DNA of 34,007 nucleotides from Chloroflexota bacterium (GTDB lineage: Bacteria > Chloroflexota > Chloroflexia > Chloroheliales > Chloroheliaceae): the NCBI GenBank assembly GCA_902812345.1, contig CADDZM010000022.1, positions 1-34,007 of the forward strand. The letters run 5' to 3'. The notes beneath the pieces are model-generated. The model was not told the DNA's origin and made no database searches. It saw only the letters and a program-made list of their open reading frames with translations. This document shows positions 24,132-32,398 of the stretch, piece after piece. The position numbers and the translations under genes were made by a program. Positions within the stretch are counted from its first letter, which is position 1; every line of letters starts with the position of its first letter.

Positions 24132-27029
24132 ATGGCAGAGGACGATAAGCAAAAACCAAAGACTCGCAAACGCTCGAAACCTGAAGAAGAAAATTCTACT
24201 CCTGAACCCGCCCCAGCGAAGACCAGAAAGCGGAAAACTGCCCGGAACCTGGCCGCTGACGAAACTGAAAAAAAACTGCCTGAAGGGGATGCTGCCTCCC
24301 AGGAAAGTTTGCTGGATTTGCCTGAAATGCTCAAGCAACTCCTGGAACACCAGGACCAGGCCGTTGAGGACCGCAAGCCCGCTGCCTCACGCCGTTCCCG
24401 TAAGGGGGCCGGCTCGAAAGCCCCCGAAAGCGCAGAGAAAGACCCTGCTAGCGAAACACCTCAAATTCCTGCCATTCTGCCTATTCTGCCTCTTAAAGAT
24501 ACTGTCGTCTACCCCTTGACCGTCTTCCCGCTGGCAGTCGGCCAGGAACGTTCTATTCGCCTGATTGAAGAAGTAATGCAGGGCGATGCGCCCCGGTTGG
24601 TTGGTCTGGTGGCCCAGAAGAACATGGAAGTCGAGCAGGCCGGTATCGGCGATACCTTTACTATCGGTACTGTCGCAGCCGTCCATAAGCTTCTCAAGGT
24701 GCCGGACGGCACTATCCGCCTGGCCGTACAGGGCATCGAAAAGATGCGAATTGTCGAGTTCGTCGAGACGGAACCATTTTTGAAGGCCCGTATCGAAGTC
24801 TTGCAGGACACCGATGAAAAAAGCGTTGAGGTCGAAGCCCTCATGCGCAACTCAATTTCGCTTTTTCAGCGGCTGGTTTCCCTCGTCCCGCAAATCCCGG
24901 ACGAACTGCTTATGACCGCCATTAATGTCGAGTCGCCCCGGCAGCTTGCCTACCTGATTGCGACCAGCGTGCGTATGGAACTCGAACAGCGCCAGGAAAT
25001 ACTGGAAACAACCAGCATCAAAGCCAAGCTTGAAATGCTGAACGCTTTCCTGACCAAAGAACTGGAAGTCCTCGAACTTGGCCGCAAAATCCAGAGCCAG
25101 GTCCAGGACGAACTCGGCAAGACCCAGCGCGAGTATTTCCTGCGCGAACAAATCAAGGCTATCCAGAAAGAGTTGGGGGAGGATGACCCTCAATCGGTCG
25201 AGATTAACCAGTTCCGGGAACTTATGCAAAAGTCTAAAATGCCTGCCGAAGCCCACCGCGAGGCCGAGCGAGAACTGGACCGCCTTTCCAAGCTGCCCCC
25301 GGCGGCCGCTGAATACGGCGTTATCAAGACTTATCTAGACTGGCTGACCAGTTTGCCCTGGGACAAAAGCACCGAGGCTCCCCTGGATATTTTGCTGGCG
25401 AAAAAGGTGCTGGACGAAGACCACTACGACCTTGAAAAAATCAAAGAGCGCCTGCTGGAATATCTTTCGGTCCGCAAGCTGCGTAACGACCGCCTTCCCC
25501 AGCCCAAGCCTGAACCGGCGGCCGAACCAAGCGCCGCCGATGCCTCGCTGGCCTCGGAAGCCCTCGAACCGACATCCAGTGACCTGAACGACGGGCCGCT
25601 GACTTACGAGGATGTTCACAACTTTAGCGGACCGCGTGAGCCGATTTTGTGCCTGGTCGGGCCGCCGGGCGTTGGTAAAACCAGCCTGGGGCAGAGTATC
25701 GCCAGGGCTTTAGGCCGAAAATTCACCCGGATGTCGCTGGGCGGCATGCGTGACGAAGCTGAAATCCGGGGCCACCGCCGCACCTATATCGGGGCGCTGC
25801 CGGGCCGGATTATCCAGGCTATCCGGCGGGCCGAGTCGAATGACCCGGTCTTTATGCTCGATGAAGTAGATAAAATCGGCGCGGACTACCGGGGCGACCC
25901 CAGTTCAGCCCTGCTGGAAGTACTCGACCCTGAACAGAACCGGGATTTCCGCGACCACTACCTGGACGTGCCTTTTGACCTGTCGAAGGTCATGTTTATT
26001 GCCACGGCCAACCTGCTCGACCCGATTCCGGCCCCGCTCCGCGACCGCATGGAAATTTTGCAACTGGCAGGGTATACCGAGGAAGAAAAGGTCCATATCG
26101 CCTTCCAGCATCTTGTCCCTAAACAACTTCGCGCCCACGCTCTGACCACCGAGGACGCCGAAATTTCCAACGAGGCCATGCGCCGCATTATCCGCGACTA
26201 CACCCGCGAAGCCGGGGTCCGCAACCTTGAACGGGAAATCGCGACGGTCTTCCGCAAGATTGCCCGGCGCGTGGCCGAGGGCAAGACCGGCAAGGTAGTC
26301 GTAGAAGTTGATACTCTTAATGAATACCTGGGCAAGCAGCGTTACTTCTCGGATGCCGCCGAACGCACCCAGCAACCGGGCGTGGCGACCGGCCTGGCCT
26401 GGACCGAGGTCGGTGGCGATATTCTCTTTATCGAGGCGACCCGCATGCCCGGCAATAAGCAGCTTATCATTACCGGGCAGTTGGGTGACGTGATGAAGGA
26501 GTCGGCCCAGGCGGCCCTTTCGCTGGTCCGCTCGAAGGCTAAAGAATTTGGTATCAGCCCGGATTTCTATGAAAAGAGCGACCTGCACATCCACATCCCG
26601 GCAGGCGCAATCCCCAAGGACGGCCCCAGCGCCGGGATTACCCTGACGACCGCCCTGGCCTCGCTCCTGACGGGCTGCCCGGTTCACGGTGACGTCGCGA
26701 TGACAGGTGAAATTACGCTGCGCGGCAAAGTGCTGCCAATTGGCGGTCTTAAAGAGAAAGTCCTGGCAGCGCACCGGGCCGGTATCAAGCGGATTATTCT
26801 GCCCCGCTTGAACGCCCGCGACCTCGATGACTTGCCCGACGAGTTGCGTAATGAACTCGAATTCTTTCTGGTGGATAACATTGACGAGGTGCTGAAAATA
26901 GCTCTTGAAAAACCGGGCGAAGCTCATACCGGGGCCGAGCTTTCGGCTTCCGCTAATGGACACCGTAACGGCAGCGGGAACGGCGCTAAAACCAAAGCTT
27001 CCCGCAAGGGCGCTAAAAAGGATGCCTGA
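24132..27029 (+). CDS. lon: ATP-dependent protease Lon (LonA type) with charged extensions and an insertion
   Basis: A 965-residue protein, longer than E. coli Lon (784). Residues 1-110 are a Lys/Arg/Glu/Pro-rich, probably disordered extension. The LonN domain starts at about 113 ([20 protein letters not shown]). A helical region leads to the AAA module with Walker [10 protein letters not shown] near 510 and Walker [11 protein letters not shown]. The protease domain has the Ser-Lys dyad: serine in [10 protein letters not shown] (about 833) and lysine in [11 protein letters not shown]. Between the helical bundle (LEYLSVRKL, about 450) and Walker A lies an acidic, Pro/Ala-rich insertion of about 50 residues. 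The last 35 residues are Gly/Lys-rich. The ATG follows GGGAG at six bases. It degrades misfolded and regulatory proteins. Confidence 0.96.
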   Translation: MAEDDKQKPKTRKRSKPEEENSTPEPAPAKTRKRKTARNLAADETEKKLPEGDAASQESLLDLPEMLKQLLEHQDQAVEDRKPAASRRSRKGAGSKAPESAEKDPASETPQIPAILPILPLKDTVVYPLTVFPLAVGQERSIRLIEEVMQGDAPRLVGLVAQKNMEVEQAGIGDTFTIGTVAAVHKLLKVPDGTIRLAVQGIEKMRIVEFVETEPFLKARIEVLQDTDEKSVEVEALMRNSISLFQRLVSLVPQIPDELLMTAINVESPRQLAYLIATSVRMELEQRQEILETTSIKAKLEMLNAFLTKELEVLELGRKIQSQVQDELGKTQREYFLREQIKAIQKELGEDDPQSVEINQFRELMQKSKMPAEAHREAERELDRLSKLPPAAAEYGVIKTYLDWLTSLPWDKSTEAPLDILLAKKVLDEDHYDLEKIKERLLEYLSVRKLRNDRLPQPKPEPAAEPSAADASLASEALEPTSSDLNDGPLTYEDVHNFSGPREPILCLVGPPGVGKTSLGQSIARALGRKFTRMSLGGMRDEAEIRGHRRTYIGALPGRIIQAIRRAESNDPVFMLDEVDKIGADYRGDPSSALLEVLDPEQNRDFRDHYLDVPFDLSKVMFIATANLLDPIPAPLRDRMEILQLAGYTEEEKVHIAFQHLVPKQLRAHALTTEDAEISNEAMRRIIRDYTREAGVRNLEREIATVFRKIARRVAEGKTGKVVVEVDTLNEYLGKQRYFSDAAERTQQPGVATGLAWTEVGGDILFIEATRMPGNKQLIITGQLGDVMKESAQAALSLVRSKAKEFGISPDFYEKSDLHIHIPAGAIPKDGPSAGITLTTALASLLTGCPVHGDVAMTGEITLRGKVLPIGGLKEKVLAAHRAGIKRIILPRLNARDLDDLPDELRNELEFFLVDNIDEVLKIALEKPGEAHTGAELSASANGHRNGSGNGAKTKASRKGAKKDA

Positions 27030-27053
27030 CCCATAAAGCCAGGACGATAATAA

Positions 27054-27081
27054 GGGGCATACCGCAAGGGATGCCTTTTTT
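27054..27081 (+). terminator. lon terminator
   Basis: GGCAT (27056-27060) pairs with ATGCC (27071-27075) and is followed by six T. Confidence 0.75.
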
Positions 27082-27388
27082 GTTTACTCTCTTTGTTTTC
27101 ATCAGCCTAACGAATTTTAAAAATTACTCTCCCGGATTCTTTACCTGCCCCTGCTCCTGGCACGCATCTTGTAATAGTAATAGACAGAAGCGGCTAACTC
27201 CTGCTAAGGAAAACCGCCGGAGGAAACGATAAACTCGGATGAACTTTTAAAGCTGAAGCACTATCACACGGCCCCTTGTAGTCCGTCTAGTTGGCTTCCT
27301 TTAATAATTTGAAACGAATAATTTGAAACGAAATTATTTATAGGCCTGACCTGAATTAAAAGTCCTTGAACTTTTGGAGGCAAGTATT
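27082..27388. other. Spacer between lon and the unknown 190-residue gene
   Basis: No gene is seen. The stretch holds a GGAGG with no frame behind it, a tRNA-Glu-like fragment that is too short to count, and a 14-bp tandem repeat. No clear promoter could be assigned to the next gene. Confidence 0.5.
27303..27330. repeat. 14-bp exact tandem duplication
   Basis: AATAATTTGAAACG occurs twice head to tail, about 60 bases before the start of the unknown gene. Confidence 0.85.
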
Positions 27389-27961
27389 ATGGATACCTAC
27401 CGCAGCAACCACGATAAAGAAAAAGAAATTGATGACGGCTACGCTTACGAGCCGGCGGAAATGCCTGCACTCAATCCTTCCCATTCGAGGATGGTAAACA
27501 ATAGCTTCGGCTATAATTTATTGAAAGCCCTGCGGTTGAGTAACCAGGCCCAGGCCTCCGCTAATGCGGAAGGCGCGTCCCGTGCCGATAGCGATTCCGG
27601 CGCTGAGTTTGCCGGGTTCGTAAAGTCCCGTTCGTTTATTGAACAGACCCCGGTCTATAAGGGTGAATACAAGAATCTCAGCCCCCTCTACTTCAATACC
27701 GAGCCGGTTGACAACGCCAACGACACCAGCCTGGACCGCTCTAAACTGAGCTGCTACAGTCGCGCCCAACTGTTTTTCCTGCTCCGGTTGGAGCGCTTCC
27801 TGCGCCTGCGCCAGCACTGGCTCCAGGCCAGCCCGCGCGCCGATGAAAGCTGGAAGACTGACCTGGTAATGCGCGGCATTTTCAGCGCTCTCCAGGACTG
27901 CATCACTCACGGTGTCGGCGAAGACGGCAAAGAACTGCTTGCGAAATGGAAATGCTGCTAG
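27389..27961 (+). CDS. Protein of unknown function, 190 residues
   Basis: I do not recognise this protein. A strong ribosome site (GGAGG, eight bases) selects the ATG at 27389, and the codon pattern looks like the neighbours, so it is probably real. It is soluble, with no signal peptide or membrane helix. Residues 1-85 are polar and likely flexible. Residues 110-190 look helical, with an amphipathic segment rich in Leu and Arg (SRAQLFFLLRLERFLRLRQHW) and a C-terminus ending KWKCC. The Leu/Arg-rich helix could be a protein-interaction surface. It stands alone between two terminators. Confidence 0.7.
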   Translation: MDTYRSNHDKEKEIDDGYAYEPAEMPALNPSHSRMVNNSFGYNLLKALRLSNQAQASANAEGASRADSDSGAEFAGFVKSRSFIEQTPVYKGEYKNLSPLYFNTEPVDNANDTSLDRSKLSCYSRAQLFFLLRLERFLRLRQHWLQASPRADESWKTDLVMRGIFSALQDCITHGVGEDGKELLAKWKCC

Positions 27962-28068
27962 GCTCATTTCTCGCTTGAAGTCTATTGCTCTGCTCATTTA
28001 CTCCTGCTCATCAGGATGCAGGTCAGGCCATAAATCTTTAGAAATTTAATTTGTGATTTTGACAAAAC

Positions 28069-28101
28069 CCGGCTCTCTTATTTTAGAGAAGCCGGTTTTT
28101 T
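28069..28101 (+). terminator. Terminator of the unknown gene
   Basis: CCGGCTCTCT (28069-28078) pairs with AGAGAAGCCGG (28085-28095, one bulge), followed by TTTTTT. Confidence 0.85.
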
Positions 28102-28211
28102 GTATGTGCATGAGGTAGGCGGTTATGATAGACTAACCCTCTAAGAACAAACGACAGGTAACTATCTTGTAAGATGGCCTGGCCAGCGAAACACCTTAAA
28201 AGGCGGGCTGT

Positions 28212-28217
28212 TATAAT
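28212..28217 (+). promoter_or_regulatory. -10 element of the quinone oxidoreductase gene
   Basis: A consensus TATAAT lies 32 bases before the ATG. No good -35 is seen at 16-18 bases. Confidence 0.45.
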
Positions 28218-28248
28218 CTAAACAGCCGGAACCAGAGGAATAACCAGC

Positions 28249-29229
28249 ATGAAAGCGATTTTAGTCGAAAAACCGGGCGGCCCCGAAGTCCTCGAATGGA
28301 AGGAGACCGCCGGCCCTACCCTGCAGCCGCACGAATTGCTGGTGCGCGTGCGTGCGACAGCCGTCAACCGGGCCGATTTGCTCCAACGGCGCGGTTTTTA
28401 CCCGCCGCCAAAAGGCGCTTCTCCCATTCTGGGCATGGAGATGGCCGGGGAAATTCTGGAAGCGGGCGCGGACTGCGACTCTCGCTGGCAGCCCGGTCAG
28501 CGGGTCATGGCGCTTTTGGCGGGCGGCGGCTACGCTGAAAAGGTAGCTTTTCCGGCGGTTCACGCTATGCCTTTGCCGGATAATTTGTCTTTCGAAGAAG
28601 GCGCGGCTATTCCCGAAGCTTTCCTGACCGCTTATCTCAACCTTTTTGAAATGGGCGAGCTAAAGCCGGGCCAGACTGTCCTCGTCCACGCCGGGGGTAG
28701 CGGGGTCGGGACCGCCGCGATTCAACTGGCCCGTGAAGCCGGGGCCACCGTTTTCGTGACGGCCAGTTCGACTGAAAAGCTGCAACGCTGCCGCGAACTC
28801 GGCGCAACCGGGCTTATCAATTACAAGACTGAAAAGTTTGCCCACAAAGTTAAAGAGTTTACGAATGGCCGGGGCGTGGACCTGATTCTTGATTTTATCG
28901 GGGCTGATTATTTCGCCGATAACCTCGCCAGCCTGGCCCTATACGGCAAGCTGACCCTTATCGGCCAGTTGAGCGGCAATAAGGCCGAACTCGACCTGGG
29001 CCTGGTTATGCGCCAGCGCCTCCGCATTACGGGAACAACCTTGCGGGCTCGCACGACCGAAGAAAAGGCCGCTCTGACCAAAAAGCTGGCCGGCTTTGCT
29101 CTGCCGCGTTTTGCCGATGGGCGTTTGCGCCCGGTGATAGATAGGGTTTTCCCGCTTAGCCAGGCGGCGCAAGCTCACCGCTACATGGAAACAAATCAGA
29201 ATTTCGGCAAAATTGTGCTGAAAGCATGA
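28249..29229 (+). CDS. NAD(P)H-quinone oxidoreductase, PIG3-type, zinc-independent MDR family
   Basis: A 326-residue medium-chain dehydrogenase/reductase of normal length. The GroES-like N-terminal domain contains TAVNRADLLQRRGFYPPP, characteristic of the PIG3/quinone oxidoreductase branch, which lacks the zinc-binding cysteines. The Rossmann domain has VLVHAGGSGVGTAAIQLAREAG (about 142-165) for NADPH binding and GRGVDLILDFIGADYF. It reduces quinones or similar enones in the cytoplasm. The ATG follows AGAGGA. The RNA methyltransferase gene starts 35 bases after its stop, so they may share a transcript. Confidence 0.9.
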   Translation: MKAILVEKPGGPEVLEWKETAGPTLQPHELLVRVRATAVNRADLLQRRGFYPPPKGASPILGMEMAGEILEAGADCDSRWQPGQRVMALLAGGGYAEKVAFPAVHAMPLPDNLSFEEGAAIPEAFLTAYLNLFEMGELKPGQTVLVHAGGSGVGTAAIQLAREAGATVFVTASSTEKLQRCRELGATGLINYKTEKFAHKVKEFTNGRGVDLILDFIGADYFADNLASLALYGKLTLIGQLSGNKAELDLGLVMRQRLRITGTTLRARTTEEKAALTKKLAGFALPRFADGRLRPVIDRVFPLSQAAQAHRYMETNQNFGKIVLKA

Positions 29230-29264
29230 AAGTATGAGAGCATGAAAGTAGATTAGCCCTACCT

Positions 29265-30158
29265 ATGCAAAAACAGCCTGACCAGGCGGTCCTGGATAAT
29301 ATTGTCGTGATCCTTTTTCAGCCCCAGGACGTGGTGAATGTCGGGGCGGTTATCCGGGTAATGAGCAACTTTGGCCTAAAACGGCTGCGCCTGGTCGAAC
29401 CGGCCGCCTGGGATGCTTACCGGGTCGAGGGCATCGCTCATCATACCCAACCCATTATTGAGGCCGTCGAATTCTTCCCCGACCTGGCGGCAGCCCTGGC
29501 CGACTGCGGTTTTGTCCTCGGTACAACCGCCCGCAAACGCGGCACGCGCAGGGACCGCCTCACGCCTCGCCAGGCCGCGCCTCTCATGCTGGAAGCCGCC
29601 GCTAAAAGTCCCGGCACCCCTGCCGCTCTCCTTTTCGGGCGCGAAGATACCGGCCTGCCAAACGAAGCCCTGGACGACTGTCACGCTCTCCTGACCATTC
29701 CGACCGGCGCGACTAACCCGTCTTTGAATTTAGCTCAGGCTGCCCTGGTGGTTGTATACGAACTTTTCCTGGCATCTCAGGCCGCTTTTGAACCGGCGGT
29801 AACACCCGAAACCGAGGCTGTACCAGAAAAGGCTCGACCGGCCATCCTGGAGCCGAGCGGCATACCGCCCCGGCGCGGCGAACCAACCAGTATCACTCTG
29901 GCCATCGAGCTTTTGCAGCAGGACGCCCGCCTTGCGACAGGTTCCGAACGGGAGCAGATGTTCAAAGCGCTGGCCGATTTGCTCTGGAAACTTTATCCTA
30001 ACACTACCGAAGAGCGGGTTATTTATTCTATGACACGCCTGCGGGCCGTCCTTTTACGGGCCGCACCCCGGCACGACGAAAGTCGCGCCATCGCCCATTT
30101 ATTTCACCATCTTATCCAGGTTGTCGGCCAAAACTCGAAAGTTTCGCCTGAAAAATAG
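29265..30158 (+). CDS. SpoU/TrmJ-type RNA 2'-O-methyltransferase
   Basis: A 297-residue SPOUT-class enzyme. Motif 1 is PQDVVNVGAVIRVMSNFGLKRL, motif 2 is ALLFGREDTGLPNEAL and motif 3 is PSLNLAQAALVVVYELF; together they form the knotted S-adenosylmethionine site. The C-terminal 100 residues are a helical extension, as in TrmJ, which methylates tRNA position 32. The exact target (tRNA or rRNA) is not certain. The ribosome site is weak, which fits coupling to the preceding oxidoreductase gene. Confidence 0.88.
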   Translation: MQKQPDQAVLDNIVVILFQPQDVVNVGAVIRVMSNFGLKRLRLVEPAAWDAYRVEGIAHHTQPIIEAVEFFPDLAAALADCGFVLGTTARKRGTRRDRLTPRQAAPLMLEAAAKSPGTPAALLFGREDTGLPNEALDDCHALLTIPTGATNPSLNLAQAALVVVYELFLASQAAFEPAVTPETEAVPEKARPAILEPSGIPPRRGEPTSITLAIELLQQDARLATGSEREQMFKALADLLWKLYPNTTEERVIYSMTRLRAVLLRAAPRHDESRAIAHLFHHLIQVVGQNSKVSPEK

Positions 30159-30273
30159 CTGGTTAGAACCTGCTGGTGCCACCGTAATTTTATATTAGCA
30201 GGACTTCCGCTTTGAACCTGGAAAACCTTCAGGTTATGAGAAAAGCAACCGCGCTGTAAGTGTTGAGGCAAAA

Positions 30274-30307
30274 CCCCTGATTATAGGAAACCCCTGATTA
30301 TAGGAAA
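30274..30307. repeat. 17-bp exact tandem duplication
   Basis: CCCCTGATTATAGGAAA occurs twice head to tail (30274-30290 and 30291-30307) in the 291-base spacer upstream of the REC-GGDEF-EAL gene. Such a pair could hold two copies of a regulator site, or be simple slippage. A TATATT at 30335-30340 is a possible -10. Confidence 0.85.
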
Positions 30308-30349
30308 AAGGTAATAGTTTAGATTTTTACCGCATATATTATCATTAGT

Positions 30350-30457
30350 ATGCTCGAAAAGGTTAGAGAAACTCTTGAAGCCTTTACTATTCTCAAAACT
30401 AACCAACTTTCCGTTTATCGGCCAATTTCCTGGCCGGTGGGCCAGCTAAATGCCTAA
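30350..30457 (+). CDS. Possible 35-residue leader ORF overlapping the next gene
   Basis: An ATG frame of 35 codons (MLEKVRETLEAFTILKTNQL at its start) ends with TAA eight bases into the REC-GGDEF-EAL gene (ATGCCTAA). The overlap would allow coupled translation, which matters because the downstream gene has a poor ribosome site. The ORF itself has no visible ribosome site, so it may be chance. Confidence 0.25.
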   Translation: MLEKVRETLEAFTILKTNQLSVYRPISWPVGQLNA

Positions 30458-32195
30458 AATCCTTGTTATAGAAGATGATATACAGGTACTGTCGAGCCTT
30501 TCCGAACTGCTGAGTTCGGCGGGCTTTCAGGTTAATACGGCGGAAAATGGTCTTAAAGGTCTCAAATCTGCCCTCGACAACCAGCCGGACCTGGTTATTT
30601 GTGACGTAATCATGCCTGGACTGGACGGCTACGGCGTCCTCAAGGAACTGCGCGCTCACCGTTTGACTGTCAATATCCCTTTTATCTTCCTCACCGGCCT
30701 TGCAAGCCGCCAGGACCAGCGCCAGGGTATGAACCTGGGAGCGGACGATTACCTGTTAAAACCGTTTACCCTTGAAGAAGTCCTGGCTGCCATTAATACC
30801 CGCCTGGCAAAACAGGCCAGCGTTACTCAGCATTACGTAACGGAACTTAAAGAAGCCGAGGAGCGCCTTAATTCACTCCTTTTTTACGATAATGCGACGC
30901 GCCTGCCTAACCGGGTTTTGCTCGGCCAGCGGTTTAACTGGATTGAAGAAGTCGCCGGTAGCCACGCCGCCGTCACGCTCCTTTCCATTTCTATTGACCG
31001 GTTTAACCGCATAAACGAGAGCCTGGGCTTTATCGGGGGTGACAATCTTTTGCGGTTGGTTGGGGCCAGGTTACAGCGCCTGGTGGCCGACTCGGATACC
31101 ATCGCCCGTATCCAGGCGGGCCAGTTTGCCATCCTTTTACCCAGCGCGGACAAAACCCAGGCGCATAACCTGGCCCGAATTATCCTGGCCGAACTGGCTG
31201 AACCTTTCGACCTGGATGGTCAGGAGCTTTTTGTAACCGCCTCCATTGGAATTGCTCTCGGCCCTAAAGACGGGGCTGAACTCGATACCCTTTTGAAAAA
31301 TGCCGATGTCGCCTTGAATCATGTGCAGGAAAGGGGCGGAAACTTCTTTCACTTTTATTCCACGGAACTGAGCCACAACATTATCGAAAAAGTTAATTTA
31401 CAGGCAAACCTGCGTCAGGCTTTGCAACGTGACGAATTCCGGGTCTATTACCAGCCTCAAATCAATCTGGTTACCGGGCAGGTGGTGGGCGTGGAAGCCC
31501 TGATACGCTGGGAACACCCCGAACGCGGCCTCGTGCTGCCTGGCGAATTTATTCCGCTTGCCGAGGAAACAAACCTGATTGGCCCCATGAGCGAATGGGT
31601 GCTTTCTACCGCCTGTGCCCATGTTAAAGCCTGGCAGGAAAAAGGTTTGACCAATTTGCGGGTAGCGGTGAATTTATCAGGCCGCCAGCTTACCGAAGAA
31701 GATTTGCGCCAAAAGGTAATCCAGATCCTTGAGACTACCGGCCTTTCCCCGGACAGCCTCGAACTCGAACTGACCGAAAGCGTCCTCCTGCGCGATATGG
31801 GGGCGGCCATTTCAATCCTGAGCGAATTACGCGCCCTCGGTATTCACGTGGCAATAGATGATTTTGGTACCGGCTATTCGTCACTCAGCCAGTTACGCCA
31901 TTTGCCGTTCGATACCCTCAAAGTTGACCGCTCTTTTGTTCAGAACGTCGGGGAAAAGGCTGAACCATCGGCGATTACGGCGGCTATCATCCAAATGGCG
32001 CATACCCTGAATCTTTTAGTAATAGCGGAAGGGGTTGAAACCCTTGAAGAACTCGATTTTCTGCGCCAGACCAGTTGCGACGAAATCCAGGGCTATTTCG
32101 TCAGCCGCCCGCTTCCCGGCGACGAATTTCTTGAGTTTTTAGTAAATTATAAGCCGGAAGCCTTTCTCCAGAAAATTACCAACTTCGTAAAATAG
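30450..32195 (+). CDS. Response regulator with degenerate GGDEF and intact EAL domain
   Basis: A 581-residue cytoplasmic protein. The REC domain (1-120) has the acidic pocket EDD, phospho-acceptor Asp52 (VICDVIMPG) and the Lys in YLLKPF. The GGDEF domain (about 145-295) has IQAGQF near residue 220 in place of GGDEF, so cyclase activity is unlikely. The EAL domain (about 315-570) keeps the motif residues: EALIRW (349-351), NLSGRQL, ELTES, IDDFGTGYSSL, LKVDRSF, AEGVET and QGYFVSRPL. The likely role is a phosphorylation-controlled cyclic-di-GMP phosphodiesterase, with the degenerate GGDEF perhaps binding GTP as an activator. No cognate histidine kinase is in the window. Confidence 0.93.
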   Translation: MPKILVIEDDIQVLSSLSELLSSAGFQVNTAENGLKGLKSALDNQPDLVICDVIMPGLDGYGVLKELRAHRLTVNIPFIFLTGLASRQDQRQGMNLGADDYLLKPFTLEEVLAAINTRLAKQASVTQHYVTELKEAEERLNSLLFYDNATRLPNRVLLGQRFNWIEEVAGSHAAVTLLSISIDRFNRINESLGFIGGDNLLRLVGARLQRLVADSDTIARIQAGQFAILLPSADKTQAHNLARIILAELAEPFDLDGQELFVTASIGIALGPKDGAELDTLLKNADVALNHVQERGGNFFHFYSTELSHNIIEKVNLQANLRQALQRDEFRVYYQPQINLVTGQVVGVEALIRWEHPERGLVLPGEFIPLAEETNLIGPMSEWVLSTACAHVKAWQEKGLTNLRVAVNLSGRQLTEEDLRQKVIQILETTGLSPDSLELELTESVLLRDMGAAISILSELRALGIHVAIDDFGTGYSSLSQLRHLPFDTLKVDRSFVQNVGEKAEPSAITAAIIQMAHTLNLLVIAEGVETLEELDFLRQTSCDEIQGYFVSRPLPGDEFLEFLVNYKPEAFLQKITNFVK

Positions 32196-32229
32196 CTCCA
32201 GCGCCAAAAGCGGAGTTACCCCGGCTTAA

Positions 32230-32260
32230 ACCGGCGGCTCTATGGTGACGCCCGGTTTTT
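32230..32260 (+). terminator. Terminator of the REC-GGDEF-EAL gene
   Basis: ACCGGCG (32230-32236) pairs with CGCCCGGT (32249-32256, one bulge) and ends in TTTTT. Confidence 0.65.
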
Positions 32261-32263
32261 GTA

Positions 32264-32292
32264 TTACAATTTGTGTCCAGATTTGCTATAAT
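32264..32292 (+). promoter_or_regulatory. Promoter of the crotonase gene
   Basis: TTACAA (32264-32269) and TATAAT (32287-32292) have a 17-base spacer. Transcription should start near 32299, leaving a leader of about 100 bases. Confidence 0.65.
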
Positions 32293-32298
32293 TCCTTT

Positions 32299-32398
32299 TA
32301 GGAGCACGACTTTCGCCTTGCCCCTGAGAAGCCTGAGGGATAGGAGGAAATCAACCTCAAAAATGTTTCAAGCGAAAGTCCTTTAGGAGGAAGGCCCA
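32299..32398 (+). promoter_or_regulatory. Structured leader with a 7-codon ORF, possible cis-regulatory RNA
   Basis: GACTTTCG plus CTTG (32308-32320) pairs with CAAG plus CGAAAGTC (32369-32380), a 12-bp stem with one bulged C. Inside it are two smaller dyads: CCCT/AGGG (32322-32339) and GAGG/CCTC (32344-32357), the latter masking an AGGAGG. This gives a three-way junction. ATG at 32363 opens MFQAKVL and stops at TAG (32384-32386), which overlaps the AGGAGG (32385-32390) of the main gene. The layout suits ligand- or translation-dependent control. I do not recognise a known riboswitch consensus. Confidence 0.4.

Noticed and set aside
25905-26963. 352-codon open frame on the minus strand across lon
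   Set aside because: Antisense shadow of the AAA and protease domains of lon, composition typical of a reversed coding strand.
27270-27299. Sequence resembling the 5' part of tRNA-Glu (GGCCCCTT...CGTCTAGTTGGC)
   Set aside because: The acceptor and D-arm-like pieces are separated by an insertion and no anticodon or T-arm follows. It may be chance or a tRNA scrap left by integration, but it is too short to claim.
32299-32398. TPP riboswitch in the crotonase leader because of a CTGAGA
   Set aside because: The rest of the TPP consensus (the ACCTGAT and GGATAAT-type segments) is missing.
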